A stretch of DNA of 64,000 nucleotides from assembly GCF_025527015.1 (NCBI RefSeq), contig NZ_JAODIM010000043.1:1273862-1337861 (forward strand), given 5' to 3'. The position numbers and the translations under genes are program-made. Below the pieces are notes generated by a model, which was not told the DNA's origin, made no database searches, and was given only the letters and a program-made list of their open reading frames with translations. Shown in pieces: positions 1-10,555 of this stretch. Position 1 is the first letter of the stretch. Each line of letters opens with the position of its first letter. Source of the stretch: Winslowiella arboricola. GTDB taxonomy: Bacteria > Pseudomonadota > Gammaproteobacteria > Enterobacterales > Enterobacteriaceae.

Positions 1-492
1 AGCCATCAGTTTCACAAAGCTGACCAGCACACCAGCGAGAAAAATCTCCGCCATGCCCCAGCTTTTCAGCTGGAACAGAATACGCGCCATCCAGCGACGT
101 AATCCTTCCGGCATCCGCACCTGGTTTACCAGCAGCAAAATTGCCACCATACAGAACGCCGGAACGCCCTGCACAAACAGCAGAAACAGGGTGGCCAGGC
201 TGCTGTAGTCTTCAGACACCATCACCCGCGGGATCTGCATCAGGGTAATCTGACTACTCAGGCCGGCAACCTGCATATTGATAAAGGGGAAGAGATTGGC
301 GAGCAGTAGCATAAACAGCGCGGCGATCCCGTAAGCTGTTGGCCGCTTACGCGGCTCAACCCAGCTCGAGACTAATGTGGTATGACAGCGTGGACAGCTC
401 GCTTTGCTGCCGGGCTGTAGCACCGGCAGCTGTGTCATCAGGTCACATTGGGGACAAAGCATCCAGTGATGCGCGTGGTCCGACGAACACAT
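1..492 (-). CDS. pqiA: Paraquat-inducible protein A, N-terminal part (partial)
   Basis: This gene runs off the left edge of the window, so only the first 164 codons are present. The start is the ATG read leftward from 492 and the protein begins MCSSDHAHHWMLCPQC. Two CxxC pairs near residues 13-16 and 33-36 form the zinc-ribbon-like head typical of PqiA, followed by hydrophobic membrane segments. In E. coli PqiA is an inner-membrane partner of PqiB and PqiC, an MCE-type envelope lipid transport system. It lies 20 bp downstream of uup on the same strand, the rlmKL-uup-pqiABC order of E. coli, so it is probably co-transcribed. Identity is well supported by the N-terminus and the context; the rest of the gene cannot be seen. 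Confidence 0.9.
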   Translation of the reverse strand, partial: MCSSDHAHHWMLCPQCDLMTQLPVLQPGSKASCPRCHTTLVSSWVEPRKRPTAYGIAALFMLLLANLFPFINMQVAGLSSQITLMQIPRVMVSEDYSSLATLFLLFVQGVPAFCMVAILLLVNQVRMPEGLRRWMARILFQLKSWGMAEIFLAGVLVSFVKLMA

Positions 493-512
493 ACCCTTTT
501 TCTCCCGTAGTA

Positions 513-2423
513 TCAGGCGCCATTTTTCAGGGATTCAAGGTATTCCCAACGCTCAAAGGCGGTTTCCAGCTCCTGCTCGGTATTTGCCAGCGCATCCAGC
601 ACCGGTTGGGTCTTGTCATGTGGCTGGTTAAAGAAACTGGCATCACCCATCTGCGCCTGCAGATCGACAATCCTCTTCTCCAGCGTTTCCAGCTGTTGCG
701 GCAACAGTTCCAGCTCACGCTGGAGGTTATAGCTTAGTTTGCTTGCCGGACGTTTAACAGTTTCGCTTTTAACCGTATCAGCTTTTGGCGCGCTAACCGG
801 CTTATTGGCCGCACGGGTCTGTTTGTAAGCCGCACGCTGCAGCTGCGCATCGTGGTAGCCACCAACAAAACAGCCGATCTCGCCATTACCTTCGAAGATC
901 CAGCAGTCGGTCACGGTGTTATCAACGAACTGACGATCGTGGCTGACCAGCAGCACGCTGCCCTGATAACCATCGATCAACTCTTCCAGCAGCTCCAGCG
1001 TTTCCACATCGAGGTCGTTAGTCGGTTCATCGAGAATCAGCAGGTTGCTGGGTTTCAGGAACAGACGCGCCAGCAGCAGGCGGTTGCGCTCGCCGCCCGA
1101 CAGTGCGCGCACCGGGGTCATCGCACGTTTTGGATGGAACAGGAAGTCCTGCAGATAACCGAGCACATGGCGCGGTTTACCATTGACCAGCACTTCCTGT
1201 TTACCTTCGGCGAGGTTATCCATCACCGTACGATCCGGATCCAGTTCGGCGCGATGCTGGTCGAAATAGGCCACTTCCAGCTTGGTGCCAATATGCACAC
1301 GGCCGCTGTCGGCTTTCAGCTGATCCAGCATCAGGCGCAGTAGCGTGGTTTTGCCACAGCCATTCGGTCCCACCAGCGCGATTTTGTCGCCACGCTGTAC
1401 CTGCGCGGAGAAATCTTTCACCAGCTGCTTGCCGGAGACGCTGTAGTTAACGCTCTCCAGTTCAAAGACAATTTTGCCTGAGCGGGTCGCTTCTCCCACT
1501 GACATATTGGCTTTGCCCATCACTTCACGGCGCTCAGAACGCTCACGGCGCAACGCTTTTAACGCACGCACGCGGCCTTCGTTACGCGTACGGCGCGCTT
1601 TGATGCCCTGACGGATCCACACTTCTTCCTGCGCCAGTTTGCGATCGAACTCGGCATTCTGCATCTCTTCGACGCGCAGCGCTTCCTCTTTACCCAGCAG
1701 GAACTGATCGTAATCGCCCGGCCACGAGACCAGCTTGCCGCGATCGAGGTCAACAATACGTGTCGCCATATTGCGGATAAAGGAGCGGTCGTGGGAAATA
1801 AACACGATGCTGCCCTGGAAGGTTTTCAGGAAGCCTTCCAACCAGTCAATGGTTTCGATATCAAGGTGGTTAGTTGGCTCATCGAGCATCAGCACCCGTG
1901 GGTTACTGACCAGCGCGCGACCCAGCGCCGCTTTACGCAGCCAGCCACCGGAGAGCGAAGAGAGTGGCGCATCGGCTTCGAGGCCGATCTGCTCCAGCAC
2001 ATCATTAATGCGTCCTTCCAGCTGCCACAGATTCTGATGGTCGAGAATGGTTTGCAGACGCGCCATCTCATTAAGATTTTTATCGCTGGGATCTTCCATC
2101 ACCACATGGGAGATGGCGTGATACGCCTTCAGATGCTCGGCCTGCTCCGCTACGCCTTCGGCGACAAAGTCATACACCGTGCCCTGCACATTACGTGGTG
2201 GATCCTGCTGCAGACGCGCCACTACCAGATCCTGTTCGTAAATAATACGGCCATCGTCCAGCGGCTGCTCACCGTTGATAATCTTCATCAGCGTCGATTT
2301 ACCGGCGCCGTTACGGCCTACCAGACAGACGCGCTCATTCTCTTCGATATGAAGCTCAGTGTTATCCAACAGCGGCGCATCGCTGAATGACAGGTAAGCG
2401 CCATGAATACTGATCAGTGACAT
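513..2423 (-). CDS. uup: ABC-F family ATPase Uup
   Basis: A 636-residue protein with two tandem ABC ATPase domains and no membrane segments, the arrangement of ABC-F proteins. Walker A motifs are GRNGAGKST near residue 36 and GPNGCGKTT near 353. Signature motifs begin LSGGW and LSGGE, and Walker B regions read LMLDEPTNHLD and LILDEPTNDLD. A charged, probably coiled-coil C-terminal domain (about 560-636) is the DNA-binding domain known for Uup. In E. coli loss of Uup raises precise excision of transposons, and ABC-F proteins act at the ribosome. Length matches E. coli Uup (635). It starts 5 bp after rlmKL ends, implying one transcript rlmKL-uup-pqi. Confidence 0.96.
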   Translation of the reverse strand: MSLISIHGAYLSFSDAPLLDNTELHIEENERVCLVGRNGAGKSTLMKIINGEQPLDDGRIIYEQDLVVARLQQDPPRNVQGTVYDFVAEGVAEQAEHLKAYHAISHVVMEDPSDKNLNEMARLQTILDHQNLWQLEGRINDVLEQIGLEADAPLSSLSGGWLRKAALGRALVSNPRVLMLDEPTNHLDIETIDWLEGFLKTFQGSIVFISHDRSFIRNMATRIVDLDRGKLVSWPGDYDQFLLGKEEALRVEEMQNAEFDRKLAQEEVWIRQGIKARRTRNEGRVRALKALRRERSERREVMGKANMSVGEATRSGKIVFELESVNYSVSGKQLVKDFSAQVQRGDKIALVGPNGCGKTTLLRLMLDQLKADSGRVHIGTKLEVAYFDQHRAELDPDRTVMDNLAEGKQEVLVNGKPRHVLGYLQDFLFHPKRAMTPVRALSGGERNRLLLARLFLKPSNLLILDEPTNDLDVETLELLEELIDGYQGSVLLVSHDRQFVDNTVTDCWIFEGNGEIGCFVGGYHDAQLQRAAYKQTRAANKPVSAPKADTVKSETVKRPASKLSYNLQRELELLPQQLETLEKRIVDLQAQMGDASFFNQPHDKTQPVLDALANTEQELETAFERWEYLESLKNGA

Positions 2424-2428
2424 AAAAC

Positions 2429-4546
2429 TTATTCCTTACCAGCGTGAGTAATCAGCCAGCAGTTATGAATTTGACGGTTACGGGCAAAATCCTGGGACTG
2501 GGTTTTCGCCGTGATTTCCTGCGCCTGGAGACCGAGGTCAGAAAGACCCTGATGATCCATTTTAAATCCGCGCTTGTTATTGGAGAACATAATGGTGCCG
2601 CCTTTACGCAACAGGCGTTTCAGGTCGGTCATCAGCGCGAGATGATCGCGCTGCACATCAAAGCTCTCTTCCATGCGTTTTGAGTTGGAGAAGGTCGGCG
2701 GATCGATAAAGATCAGGTCGAACTGCTCATTACTTTCGCGCAACCAGCTGAGGCAGTCGGCCTGCATCAGACGGTGCTGACGTCCGGTCAGTCCGTTGAG
2801 GCGTAAGTTGCGTTCCGCCCACTCCAGATAGGTACGTGACATATCAACGGTGGTGGTGCTGCGCGCACCGCCCAGTCCGGCATGCACACTGGCGCTACCG
2901 GTGTAAGCAAACAGATTGAGGAAGTCTTTGCCTTTACTCATCTGGCCCAGCATCTTACGGGCAACGCGGTGATCAAGGAACAGACCGGTGTCGAGATAGT
3001 CGGTCAGATTGACCCACAATCTGGCATCGAATTCAGAAACTTCGAAGAAATCGCCTTTCTGATCCAGCTTCTGATACTGGCTTTTGCCCTTCTGTTTTTC
3101 GCGTGTTTTCATTACCAGCTTATTGGCTGGCAGATCGAGCACGCTCAGCGTGGCGGAGATCACATCAAACAGGCGCTGACGGGCTTTATTGGGATCGATG
3201 GTTTTCGGCGCAGCATACTCCTGAATCACCACCCAGTCACCGTAACGATCGACCGCCACGTTGTAGTCCGGCAGGTCGGCGTCATAAATACGGTAGCACT
3301 CGATACCTTCCTGTTTCGCCCACTTCTCCAGCTTCTTCAGATTCTTGCGCAGGCGATTCGCGTAATCTTCGGCAATCTGACCCGCGCCATTCGGTGAGGT
3401 GCTGGCCACCAGCTGATAGTTTTTCTGCACGCAATCCAGCGGGCCATTTTTCGCTTTAAACTGACGCTCGGCACGCAGCGACAGGCAGCTCAACAGTTCA
3501 GGCGAGGCGCTAAACAGCGACAGGTTCCAGCCGCCAAACTGGTTTTTCATAATGCGACCCAGCTGGCTGTGCAACGCGATCAGCGCCGGTTCACTTTCCA
3601 GACGTTCACCGTATGGCGGGTTACTTAATACTGTACCTGTCGGACCTTCCGGCAGTGGATTCGTCAGCTTTACTACATCCTGCACGTCAAAGCTGATCAG
3701 ATCGGCCAGCCCGGCGCGACGCGCATTGGCGCGCGCACGCTCCATCACCCGCGAATCGTTGTCATAACCGTAAAAGCGCGAAGTGGTCTCCTGCACGCCA
3801 CGGCGCGCACGCACCTGCGCTTCGCTGGTCACTTCACGCCACAGCGCATCGTCGTGCTTATTCCAGCCGAGGAAGCCCCAATGCGTGCGATGCAGACCAG
3901 GCGCGCGATCGGTGGCGATCATCGCCGCTTCAATTAGCAAGGTGCCGGAACCGCACATCGGATCGATCAGCGGCGTACCCGCCTGCCAGCCGGAGCGCAT
4001 CACAATCGCTGCCGCCAGCGTCTCTTTTAACGGCGCCTGCCCAGCCTGCTGGCGATAACCACGCATATGCAGGCCGTCGCCGCTGAGATCCAGCGCGATA
4101 CTGGCAGTATCTTTATGCAACCAGACATTAACGCGAATATCCGGCTGTTCACGATCGACATTTGGACGCGGCAGATTTTTGCGCGTAAAGCTGTCTACAA
4201 TCGCATCTTTCACTTTCAGCGCGCCGTACTGGCTGTTGTTGATCACCTCATTGGTGCCGCTGAAATGCACCGCAAAGGTACGGTCACTGTCAAACATCGC
4301 GGTCCAGTCGATAACCTGGGCGCCAAGATAGAGGTCGAGGTCGCTGTAAACGCCACATTCCGTTAATGGCAGCAGAATGCGTGACGCCAGCCGACTCCAC
4401 ATCAGGCTCTGATAGAGTAAACGATCGTCTCCCTGAAAATGCACGCCGCCCTGGACGACCTGACAGTCATGCGCACCCAGCGCTTCCAGTTCACTTTTTA
4501 ATAGCTCTTCGAGCCCACGTGCCGTACTGGCAAACAGAGAATTCAT
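2429..4546 (-). CDS. rlmL: Bifunctional 23S rRNA methyltransferase RlmKL (G2069 m7G / G2445 m2G)
   Basis: A 705-residue fusion enzyme methylating two guanines of 23S rRNA. An N-terminal THUMP domain is followed by the RlmL methylase with its NPPY motif (SNPPYGE, near residue 308), then the RlmK methylase with a second SAM fold and the IDPPTFS motif near residue 635. I chose the ATG at 4546, giving [11 protein letters not shown] as in E. coli, rather than an in-frame ATG 36 bp upstream that has no family support. Length fits the family (702 in E. coli). It is the first gene of the rlmKL-uup-pqiA run and is divergent from ycbX, with promoters presumably between 4547 and 4694. Confidence 0.96.
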   Translation of the reverse strand: MNSLFASTARGLEELLKSELEALGAHDCQVVQGGVHFQGDDRLLYQSLMWSRLASRILLPLTECGVYSDLDLYLGAQVIDWTAMFDSDRTFAVHFSGTNEVINNSQYGALKVKDAIVDSFTRKNLPRPNVDREQPDIRVNVWLHKDTASIALDLSGDGLHMRGYRQQAGQAPLKETLAAAIVMRSGWQAGTPLIDPMCGSGTLLIEAAMIATDRAPGLHRTHWGFLGWNKHDDALWREVTSEAQVRARRGVQETTSRFYGYDNDSRVMERARANARRAGLADLISFDVQDVVKLTNPLPEGPTGTVLSNPPYGERLESEPALIALHSQLGRIMKNQFGGWNLSLFSASPELLSCLSLRAERQFKAKNGPLDCVQKNYQLVASTSPNGAGQIAEDYANRLRKNLKKLEKWAKQEGIECYRIYDADLPDYNVAVDRYGDWVVIQEYAAPKTIDPNKARQRLFDVISATLSVLDLPANKLVMKTREKQKGKSQYQKLDQKGDFFEVSEFDARLWVNLTDYLDTGLFLDHRVARKMLGQMSKGKDFLNLFAYTGSASVHAGLGGARSTTTVDMSRTYLEWAERNLRLNGLTGRQHRLMQADCLSWLRESNEQFDLIFIDPPTFSNSKRMEESFDVQRDHLALMTDLKRLLRKGGTIMFSNNKRGFKMDHQGLSDLGLQAQEITAKTQSQDFARNRQIHNCWLITHAGKE

Positions 4547-4694
4547 ATCGTCACTTACTGTCCTGAGAAAATTGTTGCGCATTATAGCTAATCACAGACG
4601 CATGTCATAAAGTTAGCTTCTTTTAGTCCGACGATTTGTCGTGATTTCGTCCGAGTGATGTCCAGAATAGTATGTCACAGCATGGAGAGCCCCC

Positions 4695-5804
4695 ATGATT
4701 AGCTTGTCGCGCCTGTTTATTCATCCGGTTAAGTCGATGCGTGGACTGCAACTTTCCCACGCTCAGGTGCTGGAGAGTGGTCTGGCGTTTGATCGTATTT
4801 TTATGATCACCGAAGCGGATGGTAAATTTATTACTGCCCGCCAGTTTCCGGAGATGGTGCTGTTTACCCCGGCGCTGACGGTTGATGGTCTGTTTCTCAG
4901 CGCGCCAGACGGCAGCAGCGCCACCATTCGCTTTGCCGATTTCACTACTGAAGCCTCGCCAACGGAAGTCTGGGGCACGCACTTCAGCGCCATGATCGCC
5001 CCCGAGATGATTAATAACTGGCTCAGCGAGTTCTTTCCGCGCCCGGTGCAGCTGCGCTGGGTTGGAGCGGAAATGACGCGACGGGTAAAGAAAAAACCGG
5101 CAGTGCCTCTCGGTTTTGCCGACGGCTATCCATTTTTGCTGGTTAATGAAGCGTCACTGTTCGATCTGCAACAGCGTTGTCCGGCCAGCGTCAAAATGGA
5201 GCAGTTTCGCCCCAACCTGGTCGTCACCGGCGCTACGCCATGGGCGGAAGACAGCTGGTCAGTGATACGCATCGGCGATATCACTTTTGAGGTGCCGAAG
5301 CCTTGCAGCCGCTGCATCTTCACTACCGTCAGCCCGGAACGCGGACGTAAACACCCGAGCGGCGAGCCGCTGGCCACGTTGCAAACCTTCCGTAGCGCAC
5401 TGGATGGCAGCGGTGATGTCGACTTCGGTCTGAATCTTATCGCCCGCAACAGTGGCGTTGTCCGCGTTGGCGACACGCTTGAAGTGCTGAAAAACAAGCC
5501 GCCGCGTCCTTACGGCGCCGGAAAAGTGGTAGAAACCCTGCAGGTTCAGGCGCAGACGGCCGGTAAAGTTACCATCGGTTATCTGGGCGACAGTTTCAGC
5601 GGTAATAATCAGCAGGTGCTACTGGAGCAGTTAGAGATGCAGGGACACAATATCCCCTACTCCTGTCGCGCCGGCATTTGTGGCAGTTGCAAAATGACGC
5701 TGGTTTCCGGAGAGGTTAAGGCAATGAAGCAGAGCGCCATTCGTCAGGACGGCACTATTCTGGCATGTAGTTGTATTCCGGCTGGCGATATCGAACTGGC
5801 CTGA
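4695..5804 (+). CDS. ycbX: MOSC-domain protein YcbX with C-terminal 2Fe-2S ferredoxin domain
   Basis: A 369-residue protein, the same length as E. coli YcbX. An N-terminal MOSC beta-barrel and MOSC domain (about 1-265) contain the conserved cysteine of the segment [11 protein letters not shown]. The C-terminal 80 residues form a plant-type ferredoxin with Cys324, Cys329 and Cys332 and a fourth ligand at Cys358 or Cys360. MOSC proteins bind the molybdenum cofactor, and in E. coli YcbX with CysJ detoxifies N-hydroxylated base analogues such as 6-hydroxylaminopurine. The gene is single and followed by a GC-rich palindrome separating it from convergent zapC. Confidence 0.95.
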   Translation: MISLSRLFIHPVKSMRGLQLSHAQVLESGLAFDRIFMITEADGKFITARQFPEMVLFTPALTVDGLFLSAPDGSSATIRFADFTTEASPTEVWGTHFSAMIAPEMINNWLSEFFPRPVQLRWVGAEMTRRVKKKPAVPLGFADGYPFLLVNEASLFDLQQRCPASVKMEQFRPNLVVTGATPWAEDSWSVIRIGDITFEVPKPCSRCIFTTVSPERGRKHPSGEPLATLQTFRSALDGSGDVDFGLNLIARNSGVVRVGDTLEVLKNKPPRPYGAGKVVETLQVQAQTAGKVTIGYLGDSFSGNNQQVLLEQLEMQGHNIPYSCRAGICGSCKMTLVSGEVKAMKQSAIRQDGTILACSCIPAGDIELA

Positions 5805-5813
5805 TTTTCAGGC

Positions 5814-5834
5814 GGGCGGCGAGAAACGCCGCCC
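5814..5834. repeat. Short GC-rich intergenic palindrome, copy 1
   Basis: Perfect 8-bp arms GGGCGGCG and CGCCGCCC are separated by a 5-nt loop, with a following CTGG. The copy lies in the 48-bp gap between convergent ycbX and zapC. Closely similar palindromes occur at gene ends elsewhere in the window (20686, 35656, 53120, 62792). It may help terminate both transcripts, but there is no clear U-tract. Confidence 0.7.
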
Positions 5835-5852
5835 CTGGAAGGATGTAAGGTG

Positions 5853-6398
5853 TTATACCGCCTGATCGTAACGCAGCGACTCTTTTTTACTTTGGGGCAC
5901 CAAACGATCGTGCATAATTTTGATCGCATCACCCAGCACCATATTACGGCCAGCCAGGGTTAACTGGCTCTGCGCCAGCAGACAGAGCGCCGCACTCTCA
6001 CCACTTTCCACCACCAGCAAACGCGCCTGCTCGCCACTCTCACACAGCTGCACTTTCACCATATCGCCCTCACCCGGACGCCATTCCGCGTGGTGATGGC
6101 TTTCGAAATGCCAGCTTTTCGGCATCAGCGGTTTCAGGAAGCGGGTGGCCACCAGTGCATTCAGCACCAGCTCGGCGCGCTGATCGGCATTCAGATCCGC
6201 CAGGCGGCACTTTTCATCAAAGGTAAAAAATAGCGCCGCATCGTCAACACAAAAACCTGAAACGGCAAAGGCATCAGGGGTTAGCATTTTACGCGGGAAA
6301 CGGGAACGGAATAGCATACCATCCGCCAGATCGAGCATCATTCGATCGTGCTCTGCGTCAAAAAACCAACGCCAGTTGTCGTCAGGTTTAATTCTCAT
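5853..6398 (-). CDS. zapC: Cell division protein ZapC
   Basis: A 181-residue soluble protein matching ZapC (formerly YcbW, 180 residues in E. coli), beginning [19 protein letters not shown]. ZapC binds FtsZ directly and promotes lateral bundling of protofilaments at the early Z-ring. No membrane segments or enzymatic motifs are visible, as expected. The position between ycbX and pyrD is conserved with E. coli. Its 3' end faces ycbX, and a palindrome sits between them. Confidence 0.94.
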   Translation of the reverse strand: MRIKPDDNWRWFFDAEHDRMMLDLADGMLFRSRFPRKMLTPDAFAVSGFCVDDAALFFTFDEKCRLADLNADQRAELVLNALVATRFLKPLMPKSWHFESHHHAEWRPGEGDMVKVQLCESGEQARLLVVESGESAALCLLAQSQLTLAGRNMVLGDAIKIMHDRLVPQSKKESLRYDQAV

Positions 6399-6534
6399 GG
6401 TATGCCCTTTAAGAAATAAATTGTTACTATTGCCTCAAGTCTGTTCTGCAAAAATTATGGCTGAAGCAGGAAGAAACGCAGCGGCAAAATGAATAATAGA
6501 CTAAATAATGACTCAATGGGATAAAATATAAACG

Positions 6535-6563
6535 AGCCAGAGGCAGAAATAAAGCCCCTGGCT
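6535..6563 (-). terminator. Probable pyrD terminator hairpin
   Basis: Arms AGCCAGAGGC (6535-6544) and GCCCCTGGCT (6554-6563) pair with one mismatch around a 9-nt loop. On the minus strand the hairpin is followed by a T-rich stretch (CGTTTATATTTT). It lies about 30 bp after the pyrD stop. Confidence 0.5.
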
Positions 6564-6593
6564 GAATTAGCACAGAAATGTATCAGAGGCGGG

Positions 6594-7604
6594 TCACAAT
6601 TGCGTCACGATTTCTTTAATAAGCGGCGGACCTTTATAGATAAAGCCGGAATATATTTGCACCAGCGTGGCGCCCGCAGCGATTTTCTCGCGCGCCGCAA
6701 CCAGTGAATCTATCCCGCCGACACCGATAATCGGCATGCGACCTTGTAGCTCCTGCGACAGCCGGCGGATGACTTCAGTGCTGCGTAACTGTACCGGACG
6801 GCCACTAAGCCCTCCCGCTTCGTCACAATGTTTTAAACCGGCAACCAGCGATCGATCGAGCGTGGTATTGGTGGCGATAACCGCATCAATATTATGGCGC
6901 AGCAAACTTTCCGCTATTTGGATCAGCTCTTCTTCAGAAAGATCCGGCGCGATCTTTACCGCCACCGGCACATATTTATGATGGATCCTTTCCAGATCCT
7001 TCTGCTTTAATTTAATCGCGGCGAGAAGGTCGTCCAGTGCTTCACCATATTGCAGCGTGCGTAATCCTGGGGTGTTCGGCGAAGAGATATTGATGGCGAT
7101 ATAACCGGCATAGGGATAGACCTTCTCCATGCAAATTAAATAATCGTCTTTGCCCTGCTCAACCGGCGTGTCTTTATTTTTGCCGATATTAATGCCGAGA
7201 ATACCGCTGAAATGCGCTTTTTTTACGTTTTCGACTAAATGATCGACGCCGAGGTTATTGAACCCCATGCGGTTGATGATCCCTTCAGCGGCAATAATGC
7301 GGAACATACGTGGCTTATCATTACCGGCCTGCGGACGCGGCGTAACGGTACCCACTTCAATATGGCCAAAGCCCATCGCAGCCAGCGCATCAATGCATTC
7401 GCCATTTTTATCCAGCCCTGCGGCAAGTCCTAATACATTTTTAAAGGTCAGCCCCATGCATTTTACCGGCCTGGACGGTAATTTCTGCCGGATTAAGGCT
7501 TCAAAAGGGGTGCCGGAAAGGCGACGTAACTGCTGAAAAGTCAGTTCATGCGCGCGCTCTGGATCGAGCTGAAACAGCGCCTTACGAACGAAAGGATAGT
7601 ACAT
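6594..7604 (-). CDS. pyrD: Dihydroorotate dehydrogenase (quinone), class 2
   Basis: A 336-residue FMN enzyme that oxidises dihydroorotate to orotate at the inner membrane, passing electrons to quinone in de novo pyrimidine synthesis. The start at 7604 gives [20 protein letters not shown], identical in layout to E. coli PyrD, and has a GGAG Shine-Dalgarno 6-7 bp upstream. A longer reading frame to 7703 would run through the promoter and is not used. The segment [10 protein letters not shown] carries the class 2 catalytic serine, and the C-terminus has the FMN phosphate-binding GVGGIDS. A PurR-like operator lies upstream (7698-7713), and a leader hairpin suggests pyrimidine-sensitive start-site selection as in E. 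coli. Divergent from ssuE. Confidence 0.97.
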   Translation of the reverse strand: MYYPFVRKALFQLDPERAHELTFQQLRRLSGTPFEALIRQKLPSRPVKCMGLTFKNVLGLAAGLDKNGECIDALAAMGFGHIEVGTVTPRPQAGNDKPRMFRIIAAEGIINRMGFNNLGVDHLVENVKKAHFSGILGINIGKNKDTPVEQGKDDYLICMEKVYPYAGYIAINISSPNTPGLRTLQYGEALDDLLAAIKLKQKDLERIHHKYVPVAVKIAPDLSEEELIQIAESLLRHNIDAVIATNTTLDRSLVAGLKHCDEAGGLSGRPVQLRSTEVIRRLSQELQGRMPIIGVGGIDSLVAAREKIAAGATLVQIYSGFIYKGPPLIKEIVTQL

Positions 7605-7697
7605 GCATACTCCTGAATTCCCGGTGGCAAATCGGGGCGGTATTATCCGGGATAAACAGAAGAAAAAACAGGATCTGAGACAAATCAGGCAAAATAA

Positions 7698-7713
7698 ACG
7701 CAAACGTTTACCC
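7698..7713 (-). promoter_or_regulatory. PurR-like operator upstream of pyrD
   Basis: The plus-strand bases ACGCAAACGTTTACCC match the PurR operator consensus (ACGCAAACGTTTNCNT) at all but the final position. It lies about 95 bp upstream of the pyrD start. In E. coli pyrD belongs to the PurR regulon and has such a site just upstream of its promoter. The match is seen directly; regulation is inferred. Confidence 0.8.
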
Positions 7714-7835
7714 GCCGCATAACGTTAATCGCCCTTCTTATCTGAATTCTGGCTTAGATTTGCCGGATAAATCATTTAAACCCCTCCCGCGCCTCTGTCA
7801 GGATAACTCCATCAGTTCTGAAGTAAGATTAATCA

Positions 7836-7850
7836 ATAACTTTTAGTTAT
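7836..7850 (+). promoter_or_regulatory. Palindrome just upstream of the ssuE ribosome binding site
   Basis: Perfect 6-bp arms ATAACT and AGTTAT are separated by TTT, immediately before the AAGGAG Shine-Dalgarno (7851-7856) of ssuE. In E. coli the operon is activated by the LysR-type protein Cbl under sulfur starvation, but I cannot assign this palindrome to Cbl. It could equally affect translation initiation. Confidence 0.35.
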
Positions 7851-7862
7851 AAGGAGTCTGTA

Positions 7863-8414
7863 ATGCGCGTTATTACTCTGGCGGGAAGCCCTCGCTATCC
7901 ATCACGCTCCACGGCGCTGTTAACCCTCTGCCAGGCGACGCTGGAAAAGCGTGGTGTCGAAGTAATTCCATGGAATCTGCATAACTTCCAGCCTGAAGAC
8001 TTACTCTACGCGCGTTTTGACTCTCCGGCGCTGCTGGCGCTGAAACAGGATCTGGAAGGGGCCGACGGGGTGATTGTCGCCACGCCAATCTATAAAGCTT
8101 CTTTCTCAGGCGCGTTGAAAACCCTGCTGGATCTGCTGCCAGAGCGTGCGCTGGAGCATAAAGTGGTGTTGCCACTGGCGACCGGCGGCACCGTCGCCCA
8201 TATGCTGGCGGTGGATTACGCCCTGAAGCCGGTGCTGAATGCACTGAAAGCACAGGAAGTGCTGCACGGCGTATTTGCCGATGACACGCAAATCAGCCAT
8301 TACGACCGTCATCCTGAAGTCAGCCCGCTGCTGGCTTCGCGACTGGATGAATCGCTGGACACATTCTGGCATGCGTTATCACGTCGTCACCATGCGCTGG
8401 CCACTGCAGTATAA
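7863..8414 (+). CDS. ssuE: NADPH-dependent FMN reductase SsuE
   Basis: A 183-residue flavodoxin-fold reductase supplying FMNH2 to the SsuD monooxygenase. The N-terminal segment VITLAGSPRYPSRS is the flavin phosphate-binding loop, and TPIYKASFSG near residue 79 is the second conserved flavin-binding segment. A strong AAGGAG site precedes the ATG. It is the first gene of ssuEADCB, with 12 bp to ssuA, so reductase, binding protein, monooxygenase and transporter are expressed together, probably when sulfate or cysteine is scarce. E. coli SsuE is 191 residues. Confidence 0.95.
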   Translation: MRVITLAGSPRYPSRSTALLTLCQATLEKRGVEVIPWNLHNFQPEDLLYARFDSPALLALKQDLEGADGVIVATPIYKASFSGALKTLLDLLPERALEHKVVLPLATGGTVAHMLAVDYALKPVLNALKAQEVLHGVFADDTQISHYDRHPEVSPLLASRLDESLDTFWHALSRRHHALATAV

Positions 8415-8426
8415 GGAAGCAGAATA

Positions 8427-9389
8427 ATGAAAGGATTACGTACTCTGCTTTCCGGCGCCGCACTCACCGCGCTGCTGGCGATTAGCGGTCAGGCCAGTGC
8501 CGACGAGGCTGCACCTGCCCAGTTCCGCATTGGCTACCAGAAAGGTTCGGTCAGCATGGTGCTGGCGAAATCGCATCAGCTGCTGGAGAAGAAATTCCCG
8601 CACACTCAGATTAAATGGGTCGAATTCCCGGCCGGACCACAAATGCTGGAAGCGCTTAATGTCGGCAGTATTGATCTCGGCAGCACCGGCGATATTCCAC
8701 CGATTTTTGCCCAGGCAGCCGGTGCTGACCTGCTGTATGTCGGTTCCGAACCGGCAAAACCGCAGGCGGAAGTGATTCTGGTGGCGAAGAACAGCCCGCT
8801 GAAAACCGTTGCCGATCTGAAAGGGCATAAAGTGGCGTTTCAGAAAGGCTCCAGCTCGCACAATTTACTGCTGCGCGCCCTGCAGCAGGCCGGTCTGAGC
8901 TTTAACGATATTAAAGCCACTTATCTCACGCCGGCCGATGCGCGCGCCGCTTTCCAGCAAGGTGACGTTGATGCCTGGGCTATCTGGGATCCTTACTACT
9001 CTGCCGCGTTATTGCAGGGGGATGTGCGGGTGTTAAAAGATGGCAGCGATTTGACGCGCACCGGCTCTTTCTATCTCGCCACCCGCAGCTTTACCAATGC
9101 GAATGGCGGCTTTATTCGTCAGGTGCTGGAGTCCTTTACCGAAGCTGATGCGCTGACCCGCTCGCATACCGAAGAGAGCATCGAGTTACTGGCGAAGGCG
9201 ATGGGATTACCGAAACCGGTACTGGCCAGTTATCTCAGTCACCGCCCGCCTGCCACCATTGCGCCGGTCAGCGAACAGACCGCGAAAGCCCAGCAGGAGA
9301 CTGCTGATCTGTTTTATCAAAACCATCTAATGCCGGTAAAAGTTAATATCGCCGATCGTATCTGGCATGACGCGCCGGTCACTCAATAA
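8427..9389 (+). CDS. ssuA: Aliphatic sulfonate ABC transporter, periplasmic binding protein SsuA
   Basis: A 320-residue periplasmic solute-binding protein. Residues 1-25 form a Sec signal peptide ending ASA before DEAAPAQF. The mature part has the NMT1/TauA-like fold, with [17 protein letters not shown] at the start of the first lobe and [15 protein letters not shown] in the ligand region. It captures alkanesulfonates for the SsuC/SsuB importer. A GGAAG-type Shine-Dalgarno precedes the ATG, and the gene lies 12 bp from ssuE and 11 bp from ssuD. Confidence 0.95.
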   Translation: MKGLRTLLSGAALTALLAISGQASADEAAPAQFRIGYQKGSVSMVLAKSHQLLEKKFPHTQIKWVEFPAGPQMLEALNVGSIDLGSTGDIPPIFAQAAGADLLYVGSEPAKPQAEVILVAKNSPLKTVADLKGHKVAFQKGSSSHNLLLRALQQAGLSFNDIKATYLTPADARAAFQQGDVDAWAIWDPYYSAALLQGDVRVLKDGSDLTRTGSFYLATRSFTNANGGFIRQVLESFTEADALTRSHTEESIELLAKAMGLPKPVLASYLSHRPPATIAPVSEQTAKAQQETADLFYQNHLMPVKVNIADRIWHDAPVTQ

Positions 9390-9400
9390 AGGAGCACATC

Positions 9401-10546
9401 ATGAGTCTTTCTGTTTTCTGGTTTCTGCCAACTCACGGTGATGGCCACTATCTGGGCACCGATGAAGGCGCACGTCCGGTCGACCACGGCTATCTGCAGC
9501 AGATAGCGCAGGCCGCTGATCGTCTTGGTTTTAGTGGGGTACTGATCCCCACCGGCCGCTCCTGTGAGGACGCATGGCTGGTGGCCGCGTCCTTGATCCC
9601 GGTGACGCAACGCCTGCGTTTTCTGGTAGCACTGCGTCCGGGGGTTATTTCACCTACCCAGGCTGCGCGCCAGGCCGCGACGCTCGATCGTCTCTCCAAT
9701 GGCCGTACCCTGTTTAATCTGGTAACCGGTGGCGACCCGGAAGAGCTGGCAGGCGATGGCGTGTTCCTTGACCACCGCGAACGCTATGAAGAGTCAGCGG
9801 AATTTACCCGCGTCTGGCGCCGGGTGCTGGAGGGAGAAACCGTCGATTATGAGGGTAAACATGTCCACGTCCGCGGCGCCCGGCTGATGTTTAAACCGGT
9901 GCAGCAACCGCGTCCGCCGCTGTGGTTTGGCGGATCCTCCGATGTGGCGCAGGATCTTGCCGCCGAACAGGTTGATGTCTATCTCACCTGGGGCGAACCA
10001 CCGGCGCTGGTTAAAGAGAAAATTGAGACCGTGCGCGCCAAAGCGGCAGCACAGGGCCGCACCGTGCGTTTCGGTATTCGCCTGCATGTGATTGTGCGCG
10101 AAACCAATGAAGAAGCGTGGCAGGCGGCGGAACGACTGATCTCCCACCTTGACGATGCCACTATTGCCAGAGCGCAGCAGGCCTTTGCCCGCACTGACTC
10201 GGTGGGTCAGCAACGGATGGCCTCACTGCATGGCGGGCGACGTGACAAGCTGGAAATCAGCCCGAATCTGTGGGCCGGTGTCGGTCTGGTGCGCGGAGGT
10301 GCAGGCACCGCGCTGGTGGGTGATGGCGAAACCGTTGCGGCGCGGATGCAGGAGTATGCCGACCTCGGCATTGAGACCTTTATCCTCTCCGGCTATCCGC
10401 ATCTGGAAGAGGCCTACCGGGTTGGCGAGCTGCTGTTCCCGCATCTGGATCTGAACGTGCCGGAGATCCCACAGCCGGGCAAAATCTCTGCCCATGGCGA
10501 AGCTGTGGCCCACGGCTTTGCACCGCAGAAAGTCTCGCAGAGCTAA
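9401..10546 (+). CDS. ssuD: FMNH2-dependent alkanesulfonate monooxygenase SsuD
   Basis: A 381-residue bacterial-luciferase-family enzyme, the same size as E. coli SsuD. It splits C1-C10 alkanesulfonates into aldehyde and sulfite using FMNH2 from SsuE and oxygen. The active-site histidine of the N-terminal [12 protein letters not shown] and the cysteine in TGRSCEDAW (residue 55 with the initiator Met) match the positions studied in E. coli. The segment [15 protein letters not shown] is also characteristic. A GGAG site precedes the ATG. The product sulfite enters cysteine biosynthesis. Confidence 0.97.
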   Translation: MSLSVFWFLPTHGDGHYLGTDEGARPVDHGYLQQIAQAADRLGFSGVLIPTGRSCEDAWLVAASLIPVTQRLRFLVALRPGVISPTQAARQAATLDRLSNGRTLFNLVTGGDPEELAGDGVFLDHRERYEESAEFTRVWRRVLEGETVDYEGKHVHVRGARLMFKPVQQPRPPLWFGGSSDVAQDLAAEQVDVYLTWGEPPALVKEKIETVRAKAAAQGRTVRFGIRLHVIVRETNEEAWQAAERLISHLDDATIARAQQAFARTDSVGQQRMASLHGGRRDKLEISPNLWAGVGLVRGGAGTALVGDGETVAARMQEYADLGIETFILSGYPHLEEAYRVGELLFPHLDLNVPEIPQPGKISAHGEAVAHGFAPQKVSQS

Positions 10547-10555
10547 GAGGTCATT

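Noticed and set aside
6594..7703. Longer pyrD with 33 extra N-terminal residues
   Set aside because: The extension would run through the leader and part of the PurR/promoter region and is absent from the family; [10 protein letters not shown] at 7604 has a good Shine-Dalgarno.
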